Source: Steinernema hermaphroditum (Eukaryota > Nematoda > Chromadorea > Rhabditida > Steinernematidae). Taken from it: a stretch of DNA of 64,000 bases. Where the stretch lies: the NCBI GenBank assembly GCA_030435675.1, contig CM059622.1:3410001-3474000 (forward strand), given 5' to 3'. A program made the position numbers and the translations under genes. Under the pieces are notes generated by a model. That model was not told the DNA's origin. It searched no databases and saw only the letters and a list, made by a program, of their open reading frames with translations. Below, piece by piece: positions 54,093 through 64,000 of this stretch; within the stretch, counting starts at the first letter, position 1, and each line of letters starts with the position of its first letter.

Positions 54093-56570
54093 TCTGTACA
54101 TATCTAAATAAATGCTAGAAATAGCTTGGATATGAAGGGATCACAACACCGCTATGTGCAACTATATTGAGTATTTTGGCTGAATCTGCGTGCAGCTGAA
54201 TGGTGTATGCTAATCGTATTTGCATGGGCGTAATCTGATATGCCTGAGAACGTACTTAAGTGCTTTGTGAGATGTGCCCAGGCCATTAGAGTGATCATTT
54301 TTTGCGCATCCTCTTGCATTCCGCTTGCAGTAGTTCCAATTTCTGTTTTGTGTTTTGTTGCAAATCTCGTTTTAACTTTCAAGCAAATGATAGTAAATTA
54401 ACATGACCTGATTTCCAAAATAGCTGTCCAAAAGCACTGTGCGTAGAAGAATTTCCAGAAGCATCTGGACCTCATGTATCGTGTCTTAATTTAGCCAAGG
54501 GTTTGAAAGTTGTGGCTCTTTCTATATTGCTTGCTTTTTGTACAATTTAAAGCTCGGTGATATGCAAGTTATCAAATGACCTTATCTTCATGTTTTACCT
54601 TGTAATAGGCAAAGATGCATCGTCGTCGTTTGTTTCTCCAACTCGGCCTTTTTTGCTAAGAGTTCCAGAATAAGCGACAGTAACTCTAACAAGAAAGGGA
54701 ACAAACAAAGGTCCAAATGCCCTCCTTTTCAGATGTAACAGATTCAGATTCATTCAGCCTACGTATTTTTGCAAAGAAAAATTTGCAGAAGCGTTTAAAT
54801 ACACATCACCGATTTAATGCCTCTGACCGCGTATATATCTTTAAGCCAGGGAATATTTTAAACTGTTATCGATCATACATCAAAGCGCATATAAGTTAGC
54901 CAATTATAACCACATTTTTTCAGCTATTTTTGCTCGTTATCTCAAAATAAATAGAGATAGTGCGGGTGGCCCCTTGGGGAATCTTTTAAGTGAGTTCTTT
55001 TTAATTGCCTCCCACAAAGTTCGCCAGCTAATGAAAGTATCGTTTTCTTAAGTTTCTTAAAACAGCTGTCCGTAAACAGGAGATTTCTGTGTATTTTTTG
55101 CTCAAAAGAATTTCTAGAAGCGCCTGGACCTCTTGTATTGTGACTTGATTCAGCCAAAGTTTGAACGGTGTTTTTAATTCGAAGCATTTTGATTGATACA
55201 ACTTACGATATGATCACACATTTTGTTTGTTTTTTGGGATCGTAAATCATACATCAAAGCGCCTATCATCAAGCGATTACCACATTACTGAGCTGTTTTT
55301 GTTCGCTGTCTCAAAATAAATAGAACATAGTGCGGGTGGCCCCTCGGGGAATCTACAAAGTGCATTCTTTGCCTCCCACAAATTTCGCCAGCTAATGAGT
55401 GTAGCGATGCATTCCTTCGGCGACAGCGTTCTCATGCTTCAGTTTAGTATTTTCCTATTTTGTTGGTTTTGGCATGATAAAATAAAAAAATTAGGGAAAG
55501 AAAAATTCTCCGAGCACAATGTGATATTTTTATGCTTGCATGTTATAATTCATAGATACGCCGTGGTTTATTCCTAGGGAATGGCCAAATTTTCGATACA
55601 TGGTGGGGTGTATAAGAGTCGGTGGCGACCGGTCGAGTCGTCCGTTCGCTCTCTTAGAAATAAATTGAGTAAGCGGTCGTTCTTGGCGCAAAGATCAAGC
55701 CTGGAATACGCCACGGCGATCAGACTCTGTTCTGCTCAGAGACATCGAAAGAAGAGTAGATATCCTTGTATACAGTATGTATTTTCATGGTATAAAGTAT
55801 AAAGACCATACAACCTCCAAATTCGATACGCCGTGGTTCATCCCTAGGAATGGCGATTTTCGATACATGCTAGGGTGCTTTTCTAGTTGTTCCTTATTTA
55901 GTTCCCTAAAAGTGCACATCCTTCGGACTTGCTGTTTTTCAATGCTGATTGCTGTTTAGCAGCTGGCTTTCTGCTCGGCTAGATATCGATGTTGGGGGTG
56001 TGCTTATTCTCGTGAGACGTGATTACCCCTCTCAGGAGATTAAAGTAAACGATTACCGCCTTACCATAGTTCAATCAGTTAGATGCTACATCATTCTATA
56101 CCAGCACGCAATTCTTGGTTCTGTCAAAGACTAATTTTCTATCATTTTTTGATAGTACATTCAAAAAACGATTTCAGAATCAGGTGGATGTGGCCGAGTT
56201 CTGAGCCGTCAATGTTTAGATGCAAAACGGTTAAGCCACTCAACATAGTTAAGCTACTTGCCGGCAGAGGATAAAGGTCATTCTAGCAATTTTCGAACCA
56301 TCTACATTAGCCTCGTTAGAAGTGTTTGTGTTAGCATAAAATATGCAACTTCGTCATGGCGATAGTGGTTTCGAGGCATGCAATCTTCGTCGCTCAAAAC
56401 ATTGCCTTGTTTTCGCTTTTTATCTAGTGGGAGGTCTCCACTCGGCGATCTTCCTCGACTATTCCTTGTTTTTGTTTAGGCTAATTCCCTATTTTCTCAC
56501 CTAAATCTCCGCGATTAGCTCTACGGTGTGATTTTCTGTTGGCGCAGTTGACGTATTGTTCCAGTGTTCA
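54093..56570. other. Intergenic region built of duplicated blocks
   Basis: Three blocks in the same order occur at about 54420/54863/54924-55035 and again at 55066/55238/55291-55402 (for example CAAAATAAATAGA…GTGCGGGTGGCCCCT[T/C]GGGG and CATACATCAAAGCGC), indicating a diverged tandem duplication. A second direct repeat (GATACGCCGTGGTT[T/C]AT[T/C]CCTAGG…) lies at 55552-55610 and 55821-55878. No gene supported. Confidence 0.5.
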
Positions 56571-56573
56571 GTG

Positions 56574-58263
56574 ATGATGATCTCTCACTACCGTAATGGA
56601 ACCGTCGACGTGTACCAATTCAACAAGAACTTTATGATATTCCGCTATGTAAATGGAGCGGTTGCTTGCATCACGGCGCTCATTCTGAACGGTCTGATTA
56701 TTTTTTGTACCTGTCGTCTCAACCAAAACAGTCTTCGGCATTTCCGCGGACTTCTCGTGGCCCTCTCGGCCCTGGACATTTGCTACGCTTTCGCTTCGGG
56801 AGTCACGACTATGGTGAGCCACTGATCCTTTAGAATTACGATCGTGGAATGTTTCTGACCGGGCCACGCGTCATAGATGCACATTGTAGAATCCAATACA
56901 CGTTGAAATGGCCAAAACAACGGCAGTCCGTAAAGCACTTGGTCCTGAACCTTAGGGTTGGCATTCGAGTCAAAAAAAAAACGCCTAGTCAGCGAGTTGA
57001 GCCGAGTCGAAAAAGGCGACTCGAACTCGACTCGACTCACAGTGCCAAGCCTACTCAAGCTCCCGACGACCCGAATGTTCTCGCTTATCGAATCCACAAA
57101 GTGTTGAAGCATAAGGCTACAAAGAACGGTTACTCTTTATTCACCGATCAAGGGCACAAGGCGACCGACCCGCAGGTGGTATGCACTTGAACGGTCCCTA
57201 GTGACGGTCTGCAACGGCCGTCCGCGATTCTGTCTATTCTGTAGACGATCTTCTAGAAGGTTCCGTTGATGGTTGTACCGACAGTTCTTGCAGACAGGTC
57301 GTCGATGACTGGTTGCGATGACATAGCACTTGTTCCAATGATCATTTTTCCTTTGGCCGAGAAGAAACGTGCTAACATAAAAAAAGTTTTTATTGATTTA
57401 CTCATTTAGGGCTTCGACTACTACAACGGTGGCTTCCTGATCATAATAACTGGTGTCACCACACTCGGTCCTTCCGTTCTCAGTCGTCTGTCCTACGTCC
57501 TGTACATAGTCACGTTCAACGCCTTCTTCATTCTGCAGCCGGTGATGTTCATCTGTCGCTACATCATCATCTGCCTTCCCAAACGAGTCACCATTCTCCG
57601 AAACAGATTCGTCCTCGTTGGAGCATCGCTATTCGCTACGATGTTCTGCATGACCCAGGTCTATTGGAGCGTGAATTCCTACTCTCCTACTTGTCGCCAT
57701 CCCCGCTTTGAAATGGCCGAAACAGGCGAGGAAATCTTCACAAACGCATATTTTTTGAGTTCAACTGACGCCGATGTCACTTATATAATTGGGGAAACCC
57801 TGTTCCTTAACTTCCTCATCTTTACTTCCTTGGGCTCCATGGTATACTGTAGCGCTAAGATATTCGTGTTTTTGAAAAGAAATGCGAGCTCGTTCACAGA
57901 GAGGACCAGACGAGGTCAGAGGAGATTAACCTTGGCTCTAATCCTCCAGGTGGCCTTGTCTTTAAAAGAAGTTGAATAATTTGAATTAGTTTAGACCATT
58001 TTTCCGATCCTAACCGGAATTCTGCCTCTTTACGTCACATTCTACATGGTTTTTAACCAAATCGGCAAGTTCGAGAAGAAGAGAAGTGGTAAATGACGAG
58101 TTCAGCTCACAGTCACACCCTCTGGTACACGATGCTTCTTCACGTCTGGCAGCCGACCATCTCCGCTCTGATCACGATCGCCTTTGTGAATCCAGTGAGA
58201 AGGGCGATAGAAGGATTAGGGAAGAATCCGTCCAGAATATTTACTCTCACCAGTGGAATCTGA
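56574..58263 (+). CDS. Chemoreceptor 7TM GPCR, subfamily B, gene 6
   Basis: Exons 56574-56813, 57410-57949, 57995-58064, 58106-58263; phases 0, 0, 1; 335 residues. Start MMISHYRNGTVDVYQF after a TTCAG. TM1 CITALILNGLIIFC, TM3 ends MFICRYIIICLPK, the loop TERTRRGQRRLTLALILQ, TM6 TIFPILTGILPLYVTF, TM7 LLHVWQPTISALITIAFVNP. The 540- and 70-nt exons equal those of sister genes, which fixes the last donor as ATCG|GCAAGT, a GC-AG intron. The 0.6-kb first intron contains a CGACTC-rich low-complexity tract. A membrane chemoreceptor is inferred from family. Confidence 0.87.
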
Positions 58264-58641
58264 CTTTTCTATTTCGCAATTATAATGCAGAATACAGTTC
58301 TTCAGCATGTCGGATACATCATGAGTTGCAATGGGTGTGAGGAAGCAGTCTGTCTCGTGTAGGGAATTGCATGTCTCGGAAACAACTGTAACTGTCTATG
58401 CAGTTTATTGTGAAGAGTTCGAAAAGTGGATCAAAAACATTTTTCGATTTTAAACGCCGCGTTTTCTACAAACGAAGAATCGGGGCTTCGACTTGTCTAC
58501 TTTATGGGCCAATTTCTTGGTTTTCTGAGATGTCGCGGGCGAGGATTTGTTTTTTGTTATGTCCCTATGGCGACGAAGACAAATATATTTCCATCATAGA
58601 TACGGAAATATTTTTCCGTCTCGAGGCTTTCATTCGGACGG

Positions 58642-59766
58642 ATGGCAGACCTGATGATACGACGCTTCCTTGTTCTTCTTGTGAGTTCGTTTTGCATAGG
58701 ATTTGTTCCTTTGGAGGCCTTCCTTTGCTTTCATGTGCTTTCTATACGGGCCCAATTAAACAGCAATAATGTAATACTCAGATTACAGTTAGAACTGAAA
58801 ATTTACCTTTTCATGCAAGGGTCTTTTATTTGCAGAAGTGGCATCATACAGAACTATGTGTTCTAGGTATTGGTCCAGTGCGTAGAGTCTCGAGTGAGGT
58901 ACTCAAAATGGCCATATGCTATACGCTGGAAGAAGAGCGACAGTAAAGGAGTGGTTAAAAGCAGATCGGAATGCATGGTTCATGCTTACAAGGAAAAAAA
59001 GATCGCCTATCGTATGGAGATGGACAAAGAAATGTACTGTAATGTTCTTGAAGACATCGGCTTTACTAAAGAGATTTCGCGCGATGGTTCTGAATCGCAC
59101 ATAGTTGACACACGCCCGAAAGAGGATGGCTGTCAGTGCAATGACACATCCAAGATGGACGGTAGCTCTCTAATGGATTAATTTGTGCACATTGAGCACA
59201 TTTAGTGAGGAAGTTCTTCGGAGGACCTTGTGAAGCGGGCGAGGAAATATGTAACCAAGTGAAACGTGTGGTGAGCGATCTGTCAGCGATCCCAAAATAA
59301 CCATAACTAAATGAATTCAGCATGCCTATTGCATCGAGAATGCCAACAACCGTGGCTGCATAGCAGTATTTTCTACGGAATCTTCTCTCAAGGGCGACTG
59401 CACTGAAATCGAAAAACTAGTGACTATTCCAGCTGGTGGAAATGCGAACCAAACTATCCTTGTAAGCTACGCAAGAACTACATATACCCCTTGAATGATG
59501 ACCCTGCTCAGATCAGCTCGTACTACGACGCGAGCAATGCCTGGGAGAACGAGATGATCCGACTCAACTTCCAAGTGTTCATCCATCAGGTTGCCACTAA
59601 GCTCATCGCCAACTCTGCCTTTTCTCCTATGAAGAAAATTGACAAGCTGATTCCCCTCCTTCAGAAATTCGTGACGGAAGATGACCTGCTACGCCAGCTC
59701 GTGATGGGCATCGTGGTTCAAGGTTGGGGAACCAACAAGCAGCTCATACAGTGCCGGTACTCGTGA
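58642..59766 (+). CDS. Secreted PAN-like cysteine-rich protein (copy 1)
   Basis: Exons 58642-58680, 58867-59161, 59206-59270, 59321-59461, 59512-59766; phases 0, 1, 0, 0; 264 residues. The first exon plus the start of the second give a signal peptide (MADLMIRRFLVLLVLVQCVE). The next 100 residues have a PAN/apple-like pattern: ECMVHAYKEKKIAYRM…MYCNVL and a DGCQCND end. Then GGPCEAGEEIC, YCIENANNRGC and KGDC add cysteines, followed by a helical C-terminal part (DKLIPLLQKFVTEDDLL). A paralog lies inverted at 61.8-62.5 kb with the same phases and an identical 65-nt third exon. It is extracellular by inference; ligand unknown. The PAN assignment is tentative. Confidence 0.72.
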
Positions 59767-59846
59767 CTTTTTCAATAAATTAATTCATTTTTGTGCATGA
59801 AGTGGCGATCATTATCAAAAATATCAAACAAGCTTTGTTAAGCAAT

Positions 59847-61019
59847 CGCGAGAAAAAAACCCGCGAGAAAAAAACCCAGGAATGACAAGATGAATTATGT
59901 TTAGATGTGCAGTGTTCTGTGTCCAGAAAAGTGACTGTGTCCAGAAAAGGGTGGGTGATCATGTATTTAGCTGCGAAAGGAAGACCTGTAAATGAATAAA
60001 TGGAAAGACGAACGAAGAAGAAGCGGAGTCATACCACGAGTCTTTCGACATATGGAGAAGTTGCGCGAAGAATCATTTCACTTTCACTGGAAGTTTTGTT
60101 GTAGTGTATAAGCACTGTCAATAAAATGTCAAGTTTTGATTTCTTCGTTCTTTGTAGTATTGTTCACAGCAATTTTGTCCAAGTTCGTACTCATTAGTCA
60201 TTTTCAGACCATGAATAGTCAAATTCTAGTAGGAAGAAGCCAAAAAGGTGGAGAGGTTATCCTCTGCAATAGTGTCCTGCATCCTGGACATACTTTTACG
60301 TTCAGTATTAAGACCAGAGGTGGCGATGGTATGGCTGTACGATGTCAGGGATGCTTAAATACAAACGCAAAGTACAAGAAGGAAGGTACACCAACGAAAC
60401 CAGTTCCTTACGTGAGAATTGAGCATGACCGGTGGACAGAAGATCCCGATAGGCCAAGCAACGAGCATTTTTGTGTAAGTGGCAAAGTGGTTGATACAAC
60501 CACTTCTCGAGTTGTAGCTAGACAAGTCTACAGGTTAGCTCTGAACAATGCTGCTTGGTACTTAAGATGATTGTTTAGGAAAGTAACACAGAGTTGTGAG
60601 ACTGACACGAAACGGCCAAAGTACGTACACAATAACATGGCCGCCTCTGTTTCTGCCGAATTGAACGAGCTGGACCGTGGATATGTCGACGATCTTCATG
60701 CACAGGTCAATGCGAAGCTTCCACGCAAAGTCAATTCCCGCCGAGCGTTTGCCTACCACAATTTGAAAAGCTTTGATGTAATTCGGGACCCTTACGAATC
60801 TCTTCCTCTTGATTTACAAATAAGCACAGAAAAAGTTAGTTAGTAGAAAATTTCGTCGTGTCTAGGAAGCTCTCTCACCCCGCCCAAGTAATACCGGTAA
60901 TCCAAACAAGGTAATCGCTGGATCATTTACCAAGAACGGGAGCCAACAGAGGAGCCGATGATAATTCTGGCAAGGGTTTTTTTCTCGCGGGTTTTTTTTT
61001 CTCGCAGGGTTTTTTTCTC
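59847..61019. mobile_element. Probable transposon with GCGAGAAAAAAACCC inverted ends
   Basis: CGCGAGAAAAAAACCC occurs twice at 59847-59878, and its reverse complement (GGGTTTTTTTCTCGCGGG and two variants) at 60974-61019, bracketing the FLYWCH-like gene. Terminal duplications were not identified, so the exact ends are uncertain. Confidence 0.5.
60211..60843 (+). CDS. FLYWCH-like zinc-finger protein, spliced
   Basis: Start at MNSQILVGRSQKGGEVIL, immediately after ATTTTCAG|ACC. Exon 1 ends at 60533 and exon 2 starts at 60579; the 45-nt intron (GTTAGC…GTTTAG) removes an in-frame TGA and keeps the frame. The first 100 residues have GGEVILCNSVLHPG, MAVRCQGCLN and EHDRWTEDPD…NEHFC, resembling the C-C-H-x-C/H spacing of FLYWCH fingers, which occur both in nematode transcription factors and in MULE-type transposons. 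Exon 2 (SAELNELDRGYVDDLHAQVN…) is unrecognised and may continue beyond a GTTAGT donor at the end. Flanking inverted repeats suggest transposon origin. Confidence 0.5.
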
Positions 61020-61800
61020 CTACAACGTTATAAAACCAATCGTACTAGACAATGTCACACGCCATATTTAACCATCACCGCCCGGATTCTTGTCGCGCTC
61101 GGTGTCGCCATTGTCTTCTGCTTAGTTTCTTCGTAAACTTATCACTTCATCGGAGGATGCTATTCCTCGAGTCGATCTAACGGCTTTTCCGAGTTTTCGT
61201 TTACCATCTTCCAGGCAAAATTCTATTTCCTTTTTCTTGCGGCTTCGTTGATGTCTTTTACCTTGGTAGCGCCTCAGAGCCACTCACTCCTCTGTTGCTG
61301 TAGGATCTTCGTTTTCCAGGATCTTTGCTAATCATTATGATCTACTAATCAATCATCACCATGCCGCCATATCCAAAAAGGAAGCAATCCTATTCGTTCT
61401 TATCTTATTCCCAAAGGACCAAATATATACTTCGCATTTGGCGATTGGATCGTGTTTTACCGGGCAACTTTGAAGCACGTTCCAAAAGAAGCAACAATTT
61501 GAGCTAATTTGGGCCATTGGGAACCCCCGATGAGAAATTTAAAATTTATAAAATAACAGGACTGTACTCCACGTCCGAAGTTCTGCTAGTGTGCAGATCT
61601 GCAGCCAAATCGGTATGTATCGCTTAGGAACCCCTTGTCAGATAACTTTTTACTCAGCGTTTAATCACACTTCAAAAAGCATCATCCACATTTATGGACA
61701 GCGATTATTTCGTAGCCAGCTCTCGTCTCCCTTCGAAATTGAACTTAGCAGAAATGGGCAAAATATCTTCATTGCTTAGTTCCATGGGAGTCGCTGATTC
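61020..61800. other. Unassigned stretch
   Basis: Short frames only (for example a 47-codon one from 61361 starting MPPYPKRKQS). Nothing supportable. Confidence 0.35.
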
Positions 61801-61807
61801 CTGACAT

Positions 61808-62516
61808 TCATATTAATTCATCGTCAGCGGATTTGTCGCTCTCGTCACAGCCATCCTGACAGCACATTCGCCTGTTGTTGAACAACTTGCATCTATCAGC
61901 AATTTGACACGTTAATTTCTAAAACGTTGGAATAATAGATATCGGAAATGACGAATAAACAAACTTACTAGTGCCTCCATAGGTTTACATATTTTTTCGT
62001 TGAATTCGCACTTTCCGTCGATCATTTTGCTAACTAGATAATTAAGTTACGACCAGCGATGGGTGCCAACCATCAACTGTACCCCTCCGGCTGAGATTGG
62101 ACAGTAGAGCCGATTTCAAACGGTCGCCTAGTCGACCCTATCCTTCAGCCGAAGAGGTCCATTGGCACCAGTTAGCGTCCATCTCTGGATACAACCCGAA
62201 ATCGCTTAAACTTACTGTTTGTCTTTGATGGATCGTCACATTGGCCAGTCGTTTGGCCAGTAGCGGTTAGAAGATAAACCTCTTCAGGATCCGTCTGCAT
62301 TCCGTAGAATTGTTTAATGTTATGAATTTTGCACATAAGAGAGTTTCCTTCCCTCCGCAAAGTAAAAGCGATCATGTTCGCTTTGTAGGCGCGGACTGCG
62401 CACTCGGTCTTCGTGCGTATTTCGCCCAACTCTTCGGGGTCCTCGACGGTCGCTTTGAATGGCACCTTCGAATATCGAATCCGAAGTGTCTCTGCCCAGT
62501 GAATGATTGGCAGAAC
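61808..62516 (-). CDS. Secreted PAN-like cysteine-rich protein (copy 2, 5' end missing)
   Basis: Exons 62516-62216, 62033-61969 and 61918-61808 (phases 1, 0). Exon 2 reads ETLRIRYSKVPF…, TECAVRAYKANMIAFTL, LMCKIHNI and GQCDDPSKTN, matching the copy at 58642 residue by residue in spacing. The 65-nt exon reads SKMIDGKCEFNEKICKPM; the last exon CQIADRCKLFNNRRMCCQDG ends at a stop, so this copy lacks the long helical C-terminal part of the + strand copy. No convincing signal-peptide exon was found upstream; an in-frame run continues to an ATG at 62591 but gives no hydrophobic leader. Confidence 0.6.
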
Positions 62517-62599
62517 CTTTTCAAAAATATCGGTTAGAGAAAGAATGAATTTCTGTCGTTTTACGTCAATTGTAGAGGGACCCAGGAGCATGATCAGGG

Positions 62600-64000
62600 T
62601 TTGAAATCAAGGAAAGATTTTAAAGGAATTTGGTGAACCTTAAAGCGAACTTTATCAGCTTGTCATGCGCTGAATTCAACAGCTAAGAGCGAGGAGCAGG
62701 GGGGAGGAGAGTGGACAGCGATTATTATGGTGGATGATCCACCCTCAAGAGAGAAGGTCAATGTCTCCGTAGGGGCAGTGAAACAACATGATTAAGACCG
62801 AGGATTTTCACCAGGATCAGAACCAGGAACGATTGATAAGAACCAAAAAAGACTGTGAATTCTGATCGGTGTCCTAGAAACCAGCCGAACCAGTTGCAAT
62901 TAGGATATCAATACAGTTTCAGCTGGTAAAACTACTTAAGTGTTGAATAAATCTTACAATGATAGGAGCAGTGAAATAGAGAAGCGGACGCATCGGGCAA
63001 AACGATAGAAAATACGGCGATAGGAAATATTTTATGGATTTTGGGCTAATGGAAGGTTTCTATGGGGGTGGCGCCAATCACGGTGGCACTGCCACCGTGG
63101 CAGCTAATGGTTACAGCGCCAGACAAAAGCCATCTAGGAAGTGCGATGCGATTAGGCTTCAAATTGTGGCGCTTGACACATTCTGTTTCCAAGAGTTGCC
63201 GACGACGGGCACAGAATCTTCCAAAAGCTGTTGTAGAAGAAGAAAATCTGATTTGATTTTTTGAGTCCATTGGTGAATTCGAAGCTGTCCACTCTTATCA
63301 CCGTGTCAATTTATATGGGCGTTTTATTTACGAAGCTGGAATCTTGTCGTTCAGAGATACACACATTTAAAAAAGATATTTTACTGTATTCCCGTAGAAG
63401 GTGTAGAGATAAGAAGAAAATCTGTCTTAAAGTGAAAAACGAAAATGAAGGCATTTTTCATATACAGCACACACCAGCAGGTAGACATCAGGGGTGGGCA
63501 AACCTCGCTCTCAAAACGACGTCATGATCAGTCAGGGATATCGTTGCGGGAGCACTTAGAGGCAATTGGTCGTGGTTTTGACCACTTTTACACCTGATAG
63601 GCTCGAGAAACTGCCGAATGTTATACACCATTTTGTAGAGGAGACAATTCTGAACAGTGTAAGTGGGGTCACGAGGGATCTACGCAGAGTCACTACCCTC
63701 GGAACAGGTCGAAATTGTAAAATCGACTTTTTTAACACTTTTCGACTTTTACTCAATTTCGGGCCAAGGGGCACACCAAACGGTGCATACAGTCTTGTAG
63801 AGGACTCGATGGCGAACAGGACTGGGTAGGGTCATCCCCCCCCCCCGGTCACCGAAAAAGGACCTAAAACTAAGTCAAACGATTACGGTACTTTTGACGG
63901 AAATTTATGATCCTGTTATAAGAGTACTTTTACACCCCGACGACAAGTGTGACTTCAGAGCCTTATACATATTGTTGTAGATGAGTGTATGCTGAATACG
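62600..64000. other. Unassigned right end
   Basis: No gene supported. A small palindrome (GGTGGCACTGCCACC) lies near 63080 and a run of C near 63838. Confidence 0.35.

Noticed and set aside
63830..63850. Run of C near the right end as a terminator or telomeric signal
   Set aside because: It is a simple homopolymer with no repeat unit or stem.

Overview
The window looks like a gene-rich, transposon-rich piece of a nematode nuclear genome, probably a rhabditid; I cannot name the genus. The reasons are very short introns (about 39-50 nt) ending in TTTCAG-type acceptors, TTTCAG/TTTTAG signals a few bases before start codons (as expected for spliced-leader trans-splicing), a cluster of nematode-type seven-transmembrane chemoreceptors, small Ly6-like GPI-anchored proteins, and an SR splicing factor closely matching rsp-3/SRSF1. 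No complete tRNA, rRNA or CRISPR was seen. All intron-containing models below were joined by hand from splice consensus, reading frame and comparison with paralogs inside the window.

Layout. 1-6.6 kb is mostly mobile DNA: a small CxxC protein gene, a two-exon relic of an Argonaute PAZ domain, a fold-back Tc1-like element (2806-4472, TA-flanked), a MITE with GAGCC-rich interior, a 5'-truncated non-LTR retrotransposon with target-site duplication, and an inverted-repeat element. 7.4-7.8 kb is a long hairpin. 8.1-12.7 kb is a giant palindrome: two copies of an rsp-3-like SR gene, head-outward, differing by one amino acid, joined through inverted reverse-transcriptase fragments. 13-19 kb holds repeats and unassigned sequence.

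19.5-34.6 kb carries three paralogous chemoreceptor genes on the + strand (subfamily A, five exons each), with large introns and spacers filled by a TTAA-flanked element, a mariner-like element nested in CG-rich palindromic repeats, and MITEs. 34.8-37.8 kb is a cluster of small secreted or GPI-anchored cysteine-rich proteins (three Ly6-like on the - strand, one on +) plus a 76-residue unrecognised gene. 38.2-40.9 kb is an eleven-exon gene joining an EF-hand-like region to a PP1-family domain that has lost several metal-binding residues (a pseudophosphatase). 41.2 kb is an unrecognised lysine-rich protein.

42.1-43.4 kb (-), 52.6-54.1 kb (+) and 56.6-58.3 kb (+) are chemoreceptors of a second subfamily (B). 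Between them, 49.28-50.10 kb is a terminal-inverted-repeat element with an 8-bp target duplication, subterminal tandem repeats, its own TATA box and an acidic-tailed reading frame. 58.6-62.5 kb holds two divergent copies of a secreted PAN-like cysteine-rich gene flanking a FLYWCH-like gene that sits inside its own inverted repeats, suggesting a transposon. The last 1.4 kb is unassigned.

Functionally the recognisable genes are mostly environment-facing or secreted families (chemoreceptors, Ly6-like, PAN-like) typical of rapidly evolving nematode chromosome arms; only the SR-protein pair is obviously housekeeping.
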